Positions 26,287 to 34,754 are shown, counted from the first letter of the stretch. The stretch: 64,000 nt of DNA from Photobacterium rosenbergii (GCF_003026455.1 NZ_PYMB01000001.1:124001-188000), one strand, 5' to 3'. The notes: generated by a model from the sequence alone, not told the origin. Program-made: numbers and translations.

Positions 26287-26754
26287 GTGACGATTACACA
26301 AAAGATCCCGGTTAATACGTCGATAGTTTCAGGTGTTGCTCTGTCGGAAATTAATGGCGAAATGAAAATGCTATTGATGAAGCGAGTAAAAGGTGACTAC
26401 TGGTGTCATGTCGCCGGCTCTATCGAGGGGGAGGAAAAGGGCTGGCAGGCAATCGTGAGGGAGTTCTATGAAGAGACACAAATCTCTGTATCAGAACTTT
26501 ATAACGCCCAGTTTTTAGAGCAGTTTTTTGAAGCTAAAGTGAATGTGCTGCAAATCATACCGGTCTTTGCTGTACTATGCCCGCCCAATCAACCTGTTAC
26601 CCTTAATGAAGAGCATACAGAGTACCGCTGGGTCGGTTTAGAAGAGGCTAAGTCTTTGGTGCCATTTCCGGGCCAAAGGCAGGTGTATGATCATGTTTGG
26701 GCGAATTTTGTCGACAGCAGCCCTTCCAACCATATGAAAGTTAATATTGACTAA
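26287..26754 (+). CDS. Nudix hydrolase
   Basis: A 155-aa protein with a GTG start (GAGGAA upstream). The Nudix box begins at Gly44: GSIEGEEKGWQAIVREFYEE then TQI. The catalytic REFYEE core is intact, but the usual Gly two positions after the EE pair is Gln65. Members cleave nucleoside diphosphates linked to another group. The substrate is not predictable. It is translationally close to the GFA gene and followed after 30 bp by the VOC gene. Confidence 0.88.
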   Translation: MTITQKIPVNTSIVSGVALSEINGEMKMLLMKRVKGDYWCHVAGSIEGEEKGWQAIVREFYEETQISVSELYNAQFLEQFFEAKVNVLQIIPVFAVLCPPNQPVTLNEEHTEYRWVGLEEAKSLVPFPGQRQVYDHVWANFVDSSPSNHMKVNID

Positions 26755-26784
26755 ACAAGGTTGTCTTCGCACAAAGGAATCAAA

Positions 26785-27210
26785 GTGAAACAGAATATCG
26801 TCCATATTGCACTTGTCGTAAAAGACTACGACGAAGCGCTAGATTTTTACGTCAACAAGTTGAAGTTTGAATTGATTGAAGACACTTATCAACCAGAGCA
26901 GGATAAACGCTGGGTTGTGGTATCTCCGCCAAATTCTAATGGGGTAACCTTACTTCTGGCGAGAGCTTCAAAGCCTGAGCAGATCGATTTCATTGGCAAC
27001 CAAGCAGGAGGAAGGGTGTTCCTGTTCTTGAATACCGATGATTTTTGGCGTGACTACAACCGAATGGTCGCAGACGGCATTAAATTTATTCGTGAACCAC
27101 AAGAGCAAGACTACGGCACGGTAGCGGTTTTTGAAGATCTTTACGGTAACCTGTGGGATCTCCTGCAACTCAATCCCGATCACCCTATGGCAAAGCGAAC
27201 AGCTCGCTAA
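26785..27210 (+). CDS. VOC-family (glyoxalase/bleomycin-resistance fold) protein
   Basis: A 141-aa protein with two paired beta-alpha-beta-beta-beta units. Metal-type positions are visible at the start (IVHIALVVKDYDEALDFYV) and in VAVFEDLYGNLWDLLQ. It is likely a dioxygenase, isomerase or small-molecule binding protein; the role is unknown. A GTG start at 26785 with AAAGGA upstream is preferred to the TTG 24 bp earlier because the family begins at this point. Confidence 0.83.
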   Translation: MKQNIVHIALVVKDYDEALDFYVNKLKFELIEDTYQPEQDKRWVVVSPPNSNGVTLLLARASKPEQIDFIGNQAGGRVFLFLNTDDFWRDYNRMVADGIKFIREPQEQDYGTVAVFEDLYGNLWDLLQLNPDHPMAKRTAR

Positions 27211-27228
27211 TTATTAAAGAGGACTGCG

Positions 27229-27588
27229 ATGAACAAACAAGAGATTGTCGACTTTATGCTGATGTTACCAGAAGCCGAGCTGGATTATCCTTTTGGCGCA
27301 GATGTAATGGTGTTCAAGGTGCTGGGTAAGATGTTTGCCCTCATTATTGTCAATGACGGTGTGGTTGATATTAACCTCAAAGGGGCGCCCGCAGATAATG
27401 AAGCATTGACGTCGATATTTTCAGCGATTAAACCGGGTTATCACATGAATAAAAAGCACTGGATTACGGTTTCGGTAACCGAAGAGATTGAAGATGGCAT
27501 GTTGAAAGGCTTGATTGATCGCTCATTCGAGTTGGTGGTGGCGAAACTGAAAAAAGCTGACCGCGAACGACTGGCTATCCAGAGATAA
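27229..27588 (+). CDS. MmcQ/YjbR-family protein
   Basis: A 119-aa protein with the compact YjbR/CyaY-like fold: the N-terminal PEAELDYPFGADVMVFKVLGKMFAL and the central INLKGAP are characteristic, as is KHWITVSV. E. coli YjbR has been proposed to bind DNA. No operon partner reveals its task. GAGGA stands in front of the ATG. Confidence 0.85.
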   Translation: MNKQEIVDFMLMLPEAELDYPFGADVMVFKVLGKMFALIIVNDGVVDINLKGAPADNEALTSIFSAIKPGYHMNKKHWITVSVTEEIEDGMLKGLIDRSFELVVAKLKKADRERLAIQR

Positions 27589-27614
27589 ACTAGTGCGACT
27601 GATTGATTAGGGAA

Positions 27615-28001
27615 ATGATGGAGAAGCTGGAAACATTATTAGGACTGGCGCGAAGAAAGGCGGATATTGATAAAGCATCGACATGGTCCGATGGAGCCAA
27701 AACCTATCTCTCAGAGCTAAAAGCAGAAGTCGATGAAGTAAACGAAGAGGTTGCTAAGCAACGGCTATGTTTCTTGGAAGATGAGTTGGGTGATGTACTC
27801 TGGGATTATCTCAATGCTTTGGTTGCCCTAGAGGAAGAAGAGGGTATTAACATCGCCAATGTTCTGGCTCGGGCATGTAATAAGTATCATGAAAGAATTT
27901 CAGGCATTGAAAAGGGTGAGTCCTGGCAGGAAATTAAAATCAGACAGAAACAAGCCCTTGAACATGAGCAAGCGAACTTCGAGCAAAAAAAGCATGGATA
28001 A
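27615..28001 (+). CDS. MazG-like nucleotide pyrophosphohydrolase
   Basis: A 128-aa single-domain MazG-type protein: helices carry the metal-binding EVDEVNEEVAK and, after a loop, EDELGDVLWDYL, the EExxE/ExxD signature. Such proteins hydrolyse (d)NTPs to monophosphates as house-cleaning enzymes. Two adjacent ATGs (27615 and 27618) follow AGGGA closely. The 3' end overlaps the next acetyltransferase gene by 8 bp if that starts at 27994. Confidence 0.85.
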   Translation: MMEKLETLLGLARRKADIDKASTWSDGAKTYLSELKAEVDEVNEEVAKQRLCFLEDELGDVLWDYLNALVALEEEEGINIANVLARACNKYHERISGIEKGESWQEIKIRQKQALEHEQANFEQKKHG

Positions 28002-28476
28002 ATCCTCAAGGGCGATAAGGGCAGCAACGATTAACGATCTTCTAGCACTAAAACGATTATTTATTGTGGAAAACCACCACAATGCATCAATTGCACCAGA
28101 TATCGTCAGTAAGACTGAAGACGTGCTTACTGAGGAAGAACTGAGAGAAATAATTGCCGACAACAACCAGTGTCTACTCGTTGTAGATGTTGATGGGAAT
28201 GTGGTTGGTACATTGCTAGGCTCTGTCGTCGATGTCGCAGGTCGGCGCTGGACAAACAGTCGGTGTTATGGGTATATCGAAGAGTTAGTGGTCGATGAAC
28301 ACCAGCGGGGGAAAGGCTTTGCTCGCCAACTTATGGCGACATTTGAGGATTGGGCCGAAGTGAAAGGGGCTACCTCTGTTGAATTACATGTTTGGTCGAA
28401 TAACCAAACCGCCAATGAATTTTACCGTCATTATGGATTTTCTGAAAAACAGCGATTGCTGTCTAAATCACTCTAA
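27994..28476 (+). CDS. GNAT-family N-acetyltransferase
   Basis: A 160-aa acetyltransferase. GNAT motif A is ELVVDEHQRGKGFARQLMATFEDWA, and motif B includes VELHVWSNNQTANEFYRHYGF. The acceptor may be an amino acid, antibiotic, polyamine or protein. The start is uncertain: ATG 27994 and ATG 27964 both overlap the MazG-like gene and neither has a good ribosome site, which suggests translational coupling. Confidence 0.83.
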   Translation: MDKSSRAIRAATINDLLALKRLFIVENHHNASIAPDIVSKTEDVLTEEELREIIADNNQCLLVVDVDGNVVGTLLGSVVDVAGRRWTNSRCYGYIEELVVDEHQRGKGFARQLMATFEDWAEVKGATSVELHVWSNNQTANEFYRHYGFSEKQRLLSKSL

Positions 28477-28589
28477 GTCTATTTCCCCCCTCATTTAATA
28501 CGAACAGAATATTAAATTTAGTGGCTCATTTTGTATGACGCTGTGGTTATACTGGTGAAGAGGTTACGTGTTGTATAAGGATAAATCAG

Positions 28590-29171
28590 ATGGCACATGA
28601 GTTAGAAACCGACAGGTTAATCCTTAGGCAATGGAAAAGTGAAGATTACCCTGACTACGCTAGGCTCAATGCTGACCCAGATGTAATGCAGTATTTTCCT
28701 GCTGTTTTATCAGAGCAGGAAAGTGACGCCCAAGCGGCAAGGATCACCCAATTAATTGCTGAAAGGGGCTGGGGCTTCTGGGCGGTGGAAGTGAAAGCAA
28801 CAGGACAGTTTATTGGTTTTGTCGGTCTACATAGCCAAGATGAGCAATCCGGCATCCCAAATGCGCCATTCATCGAAATCGGTTGGCGGCTTGCCAAAGA
28901 TTATTGGGGCAAAGGCTATGCACCTGAAGCGGCTGATAAAGCGTTGCAGTTTGCATTTGAAGAGCTAATGGCTCCTAGCATCTATGCGTTTACGGCTTTA
29001 TCGAATATTCCATCACAAAAAGTGATGGAAAAAATTGGAATGGCAAACATTGGCCAAGATTTTGACCACCCCAAACTGCCGACAGGGCACCATTTGGAGC
29101 GCCACTGTTTGTATCAAATTACTCGTGAAACTTGGTTGAAAAGTCATGTTAAAGCCGATTTTTTAGCGTAG
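28590..29171 (+). CDS. GNAT N-acetyltransferase, RimJ/RimL-like
   Basis: A 193-aa acetyltransferase of the RimJ/RimL branch: LETDRLILRQWKSEDYPDYARLN at the N-terminus, EIGWRLAKDYWGKGYAPEAAD (acetyl-CoA loop) and FTALSNIPSQKVMEKIGM. Family members acetylate ribosomal protein N-termini or small amines. It has its own upstream region with a likely -10 TTATACT near 28546, so a new transcript may begin here. Confidence 0.87.
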   Translation: MAHELETDRLILRQWKSEDYPDYARLNADPDVMQYFPAVLSEQESDAQAARITQLIAERGWGFWAVEVKATGQFIGFVGLHSQDEQSGIPNAPFIEIGWRLAKDYWGKGYAPEAADKALQFAFEELMAPSIYAFTALSNIPSQKVMEKIGMANIGQDFDHPKLPTGHHLERHCLYQITRETWLKSHVKADFLA

Positions 29172-29196
29172 ATAAAATCACGTTCAAGGAGGATAC

Positions 29197-29592
29197 ATGA
29201 GTGGAATTACCGACCTGCAACAATTACTGAAATCAATGGCGCCGGAGCTCAAAGATGGAGAGTTTGTATTCTGCACTGTGGAGGGCGATTTATCGCAATA
29301 TGTGGGGTTGTCACCCATCTCGACGTTTCAGGAACAAGAAGGGCTGACGCTGGTACTTGGTAAGGACAATGCTGATAAAGCAGGTTTGGCCTATGAAGGT
29401 ACTTTCCGGATGATCACCTTAACAGTTCACTCCAGTTTAGAAGCGGTAGGGCTCACCGCAGCTGTTGCAAGCAAGCTCGCAGAGCGGGGGATCAGTGCCA
29501 ATGTGATCGCGGCCTATTATCATGACCATGTTTTTGTGCAAAGCGCCAAAGCAGCTGAGGCTTTGGAAGCTCTACATTCATTCTCTTCGTAA
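29197..29592 (+). CDS. ACT-domain protein (tandem ACT_3/ACT_7 type)
   Basis: A 131-aa protein with two ACT-like halves (about 1-65 and 68-128): LKDGEFVFCTVEG and MITLTVHSSLEAVGLTAAVASKLAERGISANVIAAYYHDHVFV. Free-standing ACT proteins usually sense amino acids and regulate partner enzymes; none is linked here. AAGGAGG stands seven bases before the ATG, a near-perfect ribosome site. Confidence 0.82.
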   Translation: MSGITDLQQLLKSMAPELKDGEFVFCTVEGDLSQYVGLSPISTFQEQEGLTLVLGKDNADKAGLAYEGTFRMITLTVHSSLEAVGLTAAVASKLAERGISANVIAAYYHDHVFVQSAKAAEALEALHSFSS

Positions 29593-29633
29593 ATTACCGT
29601 TCAAATTAACTTGTCAGGCTGAAAGGATTCGAG

Positions 29634-30104
29634 ATGGCAAAGATATATTTATTTGATTGGGGAGATACCTTGATGGTCGACTTCCCGCAATATCAGGGCC
29701 CGATGTGTGATTGGCCTGAAGTCGACATTGTTTCAGGAGCGCTAGAAACGCTTTGTCACTTATCGGAGAAAGCCGAGATTTATGTCGCCACCAATGCTGA
29801 AGACTCTTCCGTTGAGGAAATCCAATTGGCTTTTGCTCGAGTGGGCTTAGCCCCGTTTATCAAGGGATACTTTTGCCGTGCAAATACCGGTTTTGCGAAA
29901 GGCACGGCAAGGTACTTTGAGCAGATAGCTTTGGCATTGAATGCTGAACCGCAGAACATCACTATGGTTGGCGATACCTTAGACAAAGATATATTGCCGG
30001 CTGTCGAGGCGGGGTTAAGTGCGGTTTGGTACTGCCCAGAAACTCTCAGCCGTGACAATGGGAAATATCGGATAATAAGAACACTAGAAGAGCTCACTCA
30101 ATAA
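29634..30104 (+). CDS. HAD-superfamily hydrolase-like protein with an altered motif I
   Basis: A 156-aa HAD-fold protein. Motif I reads FDWGDTL: the nucleophile Asp8 is present, but the position two residues on, normally the acid/base Asp, is Gly10. Motif II (YVATNA) and motif IV (MVGDTLDKDILPA) are normal. It is short, without a large cap domain. The altered motif suggests a non-standard phosphotransfer or a phosphonatase-like reaction; it may still bind phosphate esters. AAAGGATTC lies before the ATG. Confidence 0.78.
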   Translation: MAKIYLFDWGDTLMVDFPQYQGPMCDWPEVDIVSGALETLCHLSEKAEIYVATNAEDSSVEEIQLAFARVGLAPFIKGYFCRANTGFAKGTARYFEQIALALNAEPQNITMVGDTLDKDILPAVEAGLSAVWYCPETLSRDNGKYRIIRTLEELTQ

Positions 30105-30115
30105 GGACTATGTAG

Positions 30116-30646
30116 ATGGAATTAATTTCTCCTAATCGTGAATATATGGAGGCCTTCCAGCGGTTTTATAATGACTATGCCAATAACGATGTGGCTAACG
30201 CAGAATATTACCTTGAAGGCGTTCAGAACTTTGAGAGGTATATTCAAACATTAAACGATGAATCAAATGGCGTTAACCTTAAAGAAGACTATGTTCCATG
30301 CCATCATTATTGGCTAGTTAACCCAGAGAAAGAAATTATTGGTGTAATACGTGTGCGCCATAATATCGAAACGCCATTCCTCGCCCTCGAAGGTGGGCAT
30401 ATCGGTTATGATGTTGCCCCGAACTTTCGAGGTCAGGGGCACGGTACTACAATGCTTAAACTTGCCTTGCCCAAAGCTTGCCAGCTCGGTATTCATAAAG
30501 CGTTGATCACAGCAGATGAAGATAATATTGCTTCACGTACTGTCATCGAACGTAATGGTGGCCAGTTAGATAAAATAGTGCAGGGTATCGTCTTCCCATA
30601 TCCCATTGCCCGGTATTGGGTTGAGTGTTGCGGTGCAAAGCCGTAA
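30116..30646 (+). CDS. GNAT-family N-acetyltransferase
   Basis: A 176-aa acetyltransferase, the third of this family in the run: IIGVIRVRHNIETPFLALEGGHIGYDVAPNFRGQGHGTTMLKLAL is the GNAT core, followed by ALITADEDNIASRTVIERNGG. This layout matches predicted acetyltransferases such as E. coli YjiL/YkwB-like proteins of unknown substrate. It begins 11 bp after the HAD gene. Confidence 0.85.
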   Translation: MELISPNREYMEAFQRFYNDYANNDVANAEYYLEGVQNFERYIQTLNDESNGVNLKEDYVPCHHYWLVNPEKEIIGVIRVRHNIETPFLALEGGHIGYDVAPNFRGQGHGTTMLKLALPKACQLGIHKALITADEDNIASRTVIERNGGQLDKIVQGIVFPYPIARYWVECCGAKP

Positions 30647-30706
30647 ATTTAGCACGCCGATAATTATGGCTAATAAGTTAGTGAGCGATTCTATTGAGGC
30701 GAAGAA

Positions 30707-31399
30707 GTGAGTACAACTAATAAGTTAACAAATGTATATACCGGAAAGGTTGCCCATCGTTATGGCTTTAATACAGCTATTGATAAGGTCGAGGTCAAGG
30801 GAGCGCTATACCTGACAGAAACGGGCTTGGAAGGTGATGAGTGCGCTGAAATGCGTCATCATGGCGGTCCTGAGCGTGCACTCCATCAATATCCTTTGGA
30901 ACACTACCAATACTGGTCGGAAAAATATGGCGACCATGTTAAGTGGACCGCTCCTGGCATGGGGGAGAACATCAGTTCAGAGGGCATGACAGAAGAAACC
31001 GTTTGCCTTGGTGACCGTTTCCAATGGGGAGAAGCCATTATCGAAGTTAGCCAACCTCGCTCTCCTTGCTATAAATTGAATCAGCGTTGGGGCGTAGAGG
31101 GCTTTTCTGTCGACATGCAAGAGATCAGTCGTTGTGGTTGGCTATATCGCGTGATTAAGCCCGGAATGGTGAGTGTTGATGAACCATTGACCTTGATTGA
31201 GCGTGTACCCAATGCGATGTCACTCAAAGGCGTGTGCGATATCTTTTTTGGTGATCCGCTAAACCAGAAAGGCTTGGAATTACTTCTACAGCAGGAAAAA
31301 CTGTCTGACAGTTGGATGAGCAAGGTCAAGCAACGCTTAGAAACCAACGAAGTCGAGAATTGGCAATTCAGGCTGCAGGGCAGGGATCGTGCAATTTAA
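30707..31399 (+). CDS. MOSC-domain protein (YiiM-like)
   Basis: A 230-aa protein with a MOSC domain (about 25-165): HHGGPERALHQYPLEHYQYW and VSQPRSPCYKLNQRWG, where Cys is the presumed molybdenum ligand. YiiM in E. coli reduces N-hydroxylated bases such as 6-N-hydroxylaminopurine using molybdenum cofactor. The GTG start at 30707 has GAGGCG upstream. It is the last gene of the small-enzyme run. Confidence 0.86.
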   Translation: MSTTNKLTNVYTGKVAHRYGFNTAIDKVEVKGALYLTETGLEGDECAEMRHHGGPERALHQYPLEHYQYWSEKYGDHVKWTAPGMGENISSEGMTEETVCLGDRFQWGEAIIEVSQPRSPCYKLNQRWGVEGFSVDMQEISRCGWLYRVIKPGMVSVDEPLTLIERVPNAMSLKGVCDIFFGDPLNQKGLELLLQQEKLSDSWMSKVKQRLETNEVENWQFRLQGRDRAI

Positions 31400-31527
31400 G
31401 CGCGTAATTCATTCTATCGCTTATGATATTTGGTTAGCGAAATAGCGGCTAACCATTTTCATTTTTGGCTAACCCGCCTCTAAATGCTATCCTTCGTGCC
31501 AGTTATAGCGTGATATCCGGAAGTAAG

Positions 31528-32067
31528 ATGAATTTTAACCGTATTGTCTGTTTTGACCTCGAAATGTGCTGTTGGAACGATGGCCGAGAGTCGAGAACAG
31601 GTGAGATCATTGAGATTGGCGTTGCAGAACTAGATCTAACCAATGGTGATATTGTGCGCCGAGCTCAACATTTTGTAAAACCGGATCATGATGAAGTATC
31701 ACCCTTCTGCACAGAACTAACTGGGATCAAGCCTGAAGTCATTGAAAAGAATGGCAAGCCACTTGGGCATATCCTGAAGTCGGTTGAACAGAAATTTGGT
31801 GGCCGACATAAGATATATGCAGCTTGGGGGCGGGATGACATCATCCTGCGTAAAGAGTGTGAAGAGAAAGGGTTAAAAGTCCCCTTTGATGAATACTTAA
31901 ACTTGGCCACGTTATTTAGACTGCAACGCCATGTTACCAAGAAACGTTGTGGTCAACGTGCTGCCATGGAAATGGCTGGAATCGAGTGGGAAGGGCGTCA
32001 GCACTCTGGCTATGATGATGCTTATAATCTAGCTCGCCTAGCCAGAACACTTTTTATCAATGATTAA
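31528..32067 (+). CDS. DEDDh-type 3'-5' exonuclease
   Basis: A 179-aa protein of the RNase T/DNA polymerase III epsilon fold. The motifs are FDLEM (Exo I, D and E), the Asp-containing AWGRDDIILRKEC (Exo II) and HSGYDDAYNLARLA (Exo III, with His and Asp). Such free-standing exonucleases trim RNA or DNA 3' ends. The start ATG at 31528 has GGAAG upstream; the longer frame begins 63 bp earlier and extends beyond the family N-terminus. Confidence 0.85.
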   Translation: MNFNRIVCFDLEMCCWNDGRESRTGEIIEIGVAELDLTNGDIVRRAQHFVKPDHDEVSPFCTELTGIKPEVIEKNGKPLGHILKSVEQKFGGRHKIYAAWGRDDIILRKECEEKGLKVPFDEYLNLATLFRLQRHVTKKRCGQRAAMEMAGIEWEGRQHSGYDDAYNLARLARTLFIND

Positions 32068-32305
32068 AGGAATAGTGTATTTGGTCGTTTATGTTTTAAA
32101 GATGTAGGGAAAATCCCATAAAGCATAAGTTTATGGCTGAATACTGGCATGTTGTTTGGTTAAGATTCTAATTTCACAAGATTTTTTATCCCAAATTAAT
32201 TGACAAATGCAGCACGATAGCTAAGATTATGCAAAAATATAAATATGCAAATTGTTGGCTATGGATTTTACAACTTGTCAAATTCCGGTAAGGAATAGAC
32301 TCAAT

Positions 32306-32722
32306 ATGGACGAGTTTCCCTGCTCTGATACTCTCAACGAGCAACGTCCTATTGAGGAGATCATTCGCTGGTGGAATGTCCCTTATGTGGATGAACTAAC
32401 GTATGAAGAGTCTGGGGAAATAGGTGTTTGTGTGCTTGATGGAGCGACTTGGGATGGCCCGAGGTTGATCTCTGAGCACGCAACCTTTGAAGAGGCTGTG
32501 GCAGCCGCTAATTTTTATATCAATCATTCAGATATCTGGCGTCGCTTTAAAGAGCCTTATCAGCCGCTGGCGAAGGTGGATCATTTGATTGATATGAGCT
32601 CGTTTATTCATGGCAAATTAGCCAAAATGGATGAGCAGCAGTTATTCGAATACATGTTTCATTGGCTGCCCAATGGCGAATCGGCTAAACAACCAGAGCG
32701 AGAATTATCTCTGGTCGACTAA
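32306..32722 (+). CDS. Conserved-looking protein of unknown function
   Basis: A 138-aa acidic soluble protein beginning MDEFPCSDTLNEQRP. No domain is recognised. It has regular mixed alpha/beta character (EIIRWWNVPYVDE..., TWDGPRLISEHATFEEAVAAANFYI) and no signal or membrane segment. The start at 32306 has AGGAA ten bases upstream; an upstream ATG at 32261 without a ribosome site would add 15 residues. Isolated between a 240-bp AT-rich gap and a terminator. Confidence 0.6.
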   Translation: MDEFPCSDTLNEQRPIEEIIRWWNVPYVDELTYEESGEIGVCVLDGATWDGPRLISEHATFEEAVAAANFYINHSDIWRRFKEPYQPLAKVDHLIDMSSFIHGKLAKMDEQQLFEYMFHWLPNGESAKQPERELSLVD

Positions 32723-32732
32723 CGAACATTAT

Positions 32733-32762
32733 AAATGGCGCATTAAATGCGCCATTTTTTAT
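32733..32762 (+). terminator. Terminator between the unknown protein and the DUF4442 gene
   Basis: AAATGGCGCATT/AATGCGCCATTT with a run of T; a bidirectional form serving the two convergent genes. Confidence 0.9.
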
Positions 32763-32785
32763 TTTTGCCCATCATATGAATGGCA

Positions 32786-33241
32786 TTAAGTAAACCTTAC
32801 ATTCATCGTAATCTCTGCTCGAAATACTAAATTTCCATCAGTGTCTTTCACTTCAACGGGCACAAGTTTGTCACCCTCTGTGTTCCAATCGATATTCTCG
32901 CCTTTTGCATGAGCAGTAAGATCGGTCTTTGCTTTTTTCAGATACTCGACCGTCATGCCAACAGGGATCCAGCGGCTTTTTACAGGAATAGATACATCCG
33001 TCATCATCCCACCCGCTAATTCAGCCATATTACACATCGCAATGGCATGCACAGTATTTAAATGGTTGGTAACGCGCCTGCGTTTTTTAATTATCACCTC
33101 AGCATAGCCTGGCTTTAGTGCGGTGACTTTAGGCTTGATACTTCCAAAGTATGGGGCAAGGCGACACACAACAAAACTGAACAGCTTGTTACCAAAAGGG
33201 AGGCGACTCATCTGTTGGTAGATTTTGAGGTTTTTGCGCAT
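32786..33241 (-). CDS. DUF4442 hotdog-fold protein (acyl-CoA thioesterase-like)
   Basis: A 151-aa protein with the hotdog fold of PaaI-type thioesterases: VTNHLNTVHAIAMCNMAELAGGMMTD is the central helix motif, followed by SRWIPVGMTVEYLKKA. This family likely hydrolyses acyl-CoA esters in the cytoplasm. The start is the ATG at 33241 with AAGGAC upstream; the longer frame starts 33 bp earlier. A palindrome with the FadR consensus (TGGTC-N-GACCA) sits 47 bp upstream, so the gene is probably under fatty-acid control. Confidence 0.82.
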   Translation of the reverse strand: MRKNLKIYQQMSRLPFGNKLFSFVVCRLAPYFGSIKPKVTALKPGYAEVIIKKRRRVTNHLNTVHAIAMCNMAELAGGMMTDVSIPVKSRWIPVGMTVEYLKKAKTDLTAHAKGENIDWNTEGDKLVPVEVKDTDGNLVFRAEITMNVRFT

Positions 33242-33287
33242 TGTGATGTCCTTTTCGAAGTGGCTGAGAAGCATATTTTATTTATAG

Positions 33288-33302
33288 TCTGGTCTGACCA
33301 GA
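33288..33302. promoter_or_regulatory. FadR-like operator upstream of the DUF4442 gene
   Basis: TCTGGTCTGACCAGA is a perfect 7-bp inverted repeat around one central base. The core TGGTC-N-GACCA is the established FadR recognition sequence of enteric bacteria and vibrios. It lies 47-61 bp from the DUF4442 start. Confidence 0.75.
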
Positions 33303-33619
33303 ATACAAACAGAAAATAGAGCTGTCATTCTACAGAGGAAATTTATGCATTTGAGAGGAAATACAAGCAGCTTTCCCGTGAGACAGATCACTCTTTCTTA
33401 ATGGGAATGAATTTGATGAGAACTTATAGTTAAGTATTTAAATGTATATTTTTCAATATTTTATTGAATATTTTGAATGCGGGGAAATGTTATGGAAGAC
33501 AGAAAACACTCCGTGAATAATTTAAATGTCTGACAATAGAATCACGATGTCTTTTTAGAGATATTTATTTGTAAGCTGACGTGCCACAATTGCCCCGTAA
33601 TCAAATTAAAAGGCAAACC
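33303..33619. other. Intergenic region before the EamA gene
   Basis: 317 bp, very AT-rich, no gene seen. It should contain the EamA promoter. Confidence 0.5.
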
Positions 33620-34528
33620 ATGTTCTATTTATTTCCTCTTCTGACTGTCATTATTTGGGCAGGGAATGCCATCGTTAACAAAATGTCTTACAGCGTGATC
33701 GACCCTGGTGCGATCTCCTTTTATCGCTGGTTTTTTGCCATGATGGTATTAACTCCCTTTGTTCTACCATCGGTATGGCGTAAGCGTCATGAAATCAAGC
33801 CGCATTTGACCAAGCTCGCGTTTCTTGCTTTGTTGGGTATGGTGCTTAACCAGTCGTTGGGCTATTTCGCGGCTGCGACGACAACAGCAACCAATATGGC
33901 ACTGATCATCTCTTTGGTGCCTTTGCTAAGTATGTTCTTGAGTGTCCCATTGTTGGGTCAGCGCCTGCTACCTTTGGCTATGGTGGGGGCTGTACTCTCG
34001 TTGGCTGGTTTGGTGTTCATGCTAGGTCACGGTGATATCAGTACATTGACTTCACAAGGTATCAAACAGGGTGATGCACTGCTGTTAATTGCCGCCTTTG
34101 TGTATGCGCTTTACTGTGTATTGCTCAAGCGTTGGAAAATGCCGCTGAACAATTGGCAGTCTGTCTATGTACAGGGGCTCTTTGCGGTAACCATGCTTAC
34201 CCCAATGTTGTTGAGCAGCGAGCGTATGGCAATCACAGGTGAATCATTGCCATTAATCATGTACGCAGCTTTGCCGGCTTCGGTATTGGCACCTTGGTGT
34301 TGGCTAAAAGGGATCGAAATCTTGGGTGCTGACCGCACCGCAATGTTCATGAACCTGATGCCGGTATTAACTGCACTTATTGCCAGCGTGACATTGGGCG
34401 AGCAGTTAGCGGTTTACCATTATATTGGTGGCGGTATGGTTCTCTCTGGTGTGATTCTTGCGCAGCGTAAACCAAAGGTGGAGATTACCACCGAGCATTT
34501 GGCCGGTGACGCTAAACCAACAGCATAA
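33620..34528 (+). CDS. EamA-family (DMT superfamily) transporter
   Basis: A 302-aa inner-membrane permease with about ten hydrophobic segments in two EamA repeats (roughly 5-135 and 150-285), starting MFYLFPLLTVIIWAGNAIVNK. The first-helix signature WAGNAIVNKMSYSVIDP and the 'FYRW' motif that follows it are typical of the RhaT/EamA group. Members export amino acids, metabolites or drugs. The ATG at 33620 follows AAAAGG. A strong terminator follows. Confidence 0.87.
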   Translation: MFYLFPLLTVIIWAGNAIVNKMSYSVIDPGAISFYRWFFAMMVLTPFVLPSVWRKRHEIKPHLTKLAFLALLGMVLNQSLGYFAAATTTATNMALIISLVPLLSMFLSVPLLGQRLLPLAMVGAVLSLAGLVFMLGHGDISTLTSQGIKQGDALLLIAAFVYALYCVLLKRWKMPLNNWQSVYVQGLFAVTMLTPMLLSSERMAITGESLPLIMYAALPASVLAPWCWLKGIEILGADRTAMFMNLMPVLTALIASVTLGEQLAVYHYIGGGMVLSGVILAQRKPKVEITTEHLAGDAKPTA

Positions 34529-34549
34529 TCCAAAAGATCAATATTACAG

Positions 34550-34582
34550 ACGGCAGTGGCTGAAAAGTCACTGCCGTTTTCT
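34550..34582 (+). terminator. Terminator after the EamA gene
   Basis: The stem ACGGCAGTG/CACTGCCGT encloses a 10-base loop and is followed by TTTTCTTTT. Confidence 0.85.
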
Positions 34583-34657
34583 TTTGCTCTCTCCGTGATG
34601 ACGACAATAACGTCATTGAACTCATTGAATATGCCGGTTTGGATAAGTTGAAATGAG

Positions 34658-34673
34658 AGATTGTCGACAATCT
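34658..34673. promoter_or_regulatory. GntR-type operator 1 of the prp locus
   Basis: AGATTGTCGACAATCT, a perfect 16-bp palindrome centred at 34665.5, with the ATTGT-N2-ACAAT core shared with the next two sites. Confidence 0.65.
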
Positions 34674-34692
34674 ATACTAAGGTCTAATACAT

Positions 34693-34704
34693 ATTGTTAA
34701 CAAT
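34693..34704. promoter_or_regulatory. GntR-type operator 2 of the prp locus
   Basis: ATTGTTAACAAT, a perfect 12-bp palindrome centred at 34698.5, 33 bp (about three helical turns) from operator 1. Confidence 0.6.
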
Positions 34705-34754
34705 TGGCTTGTAAGGGTGGCAATTTAGCGCTAAATTTGTTCACAAGTTAAGAA

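Noticed and set aside
25879..31399. Chromosomal integron cassette array
   Set aside because: Gene content is cassette-like, but intergenic gaps are short and I see no repeated attC/VCR-type inverted repeats and no integrase gene.
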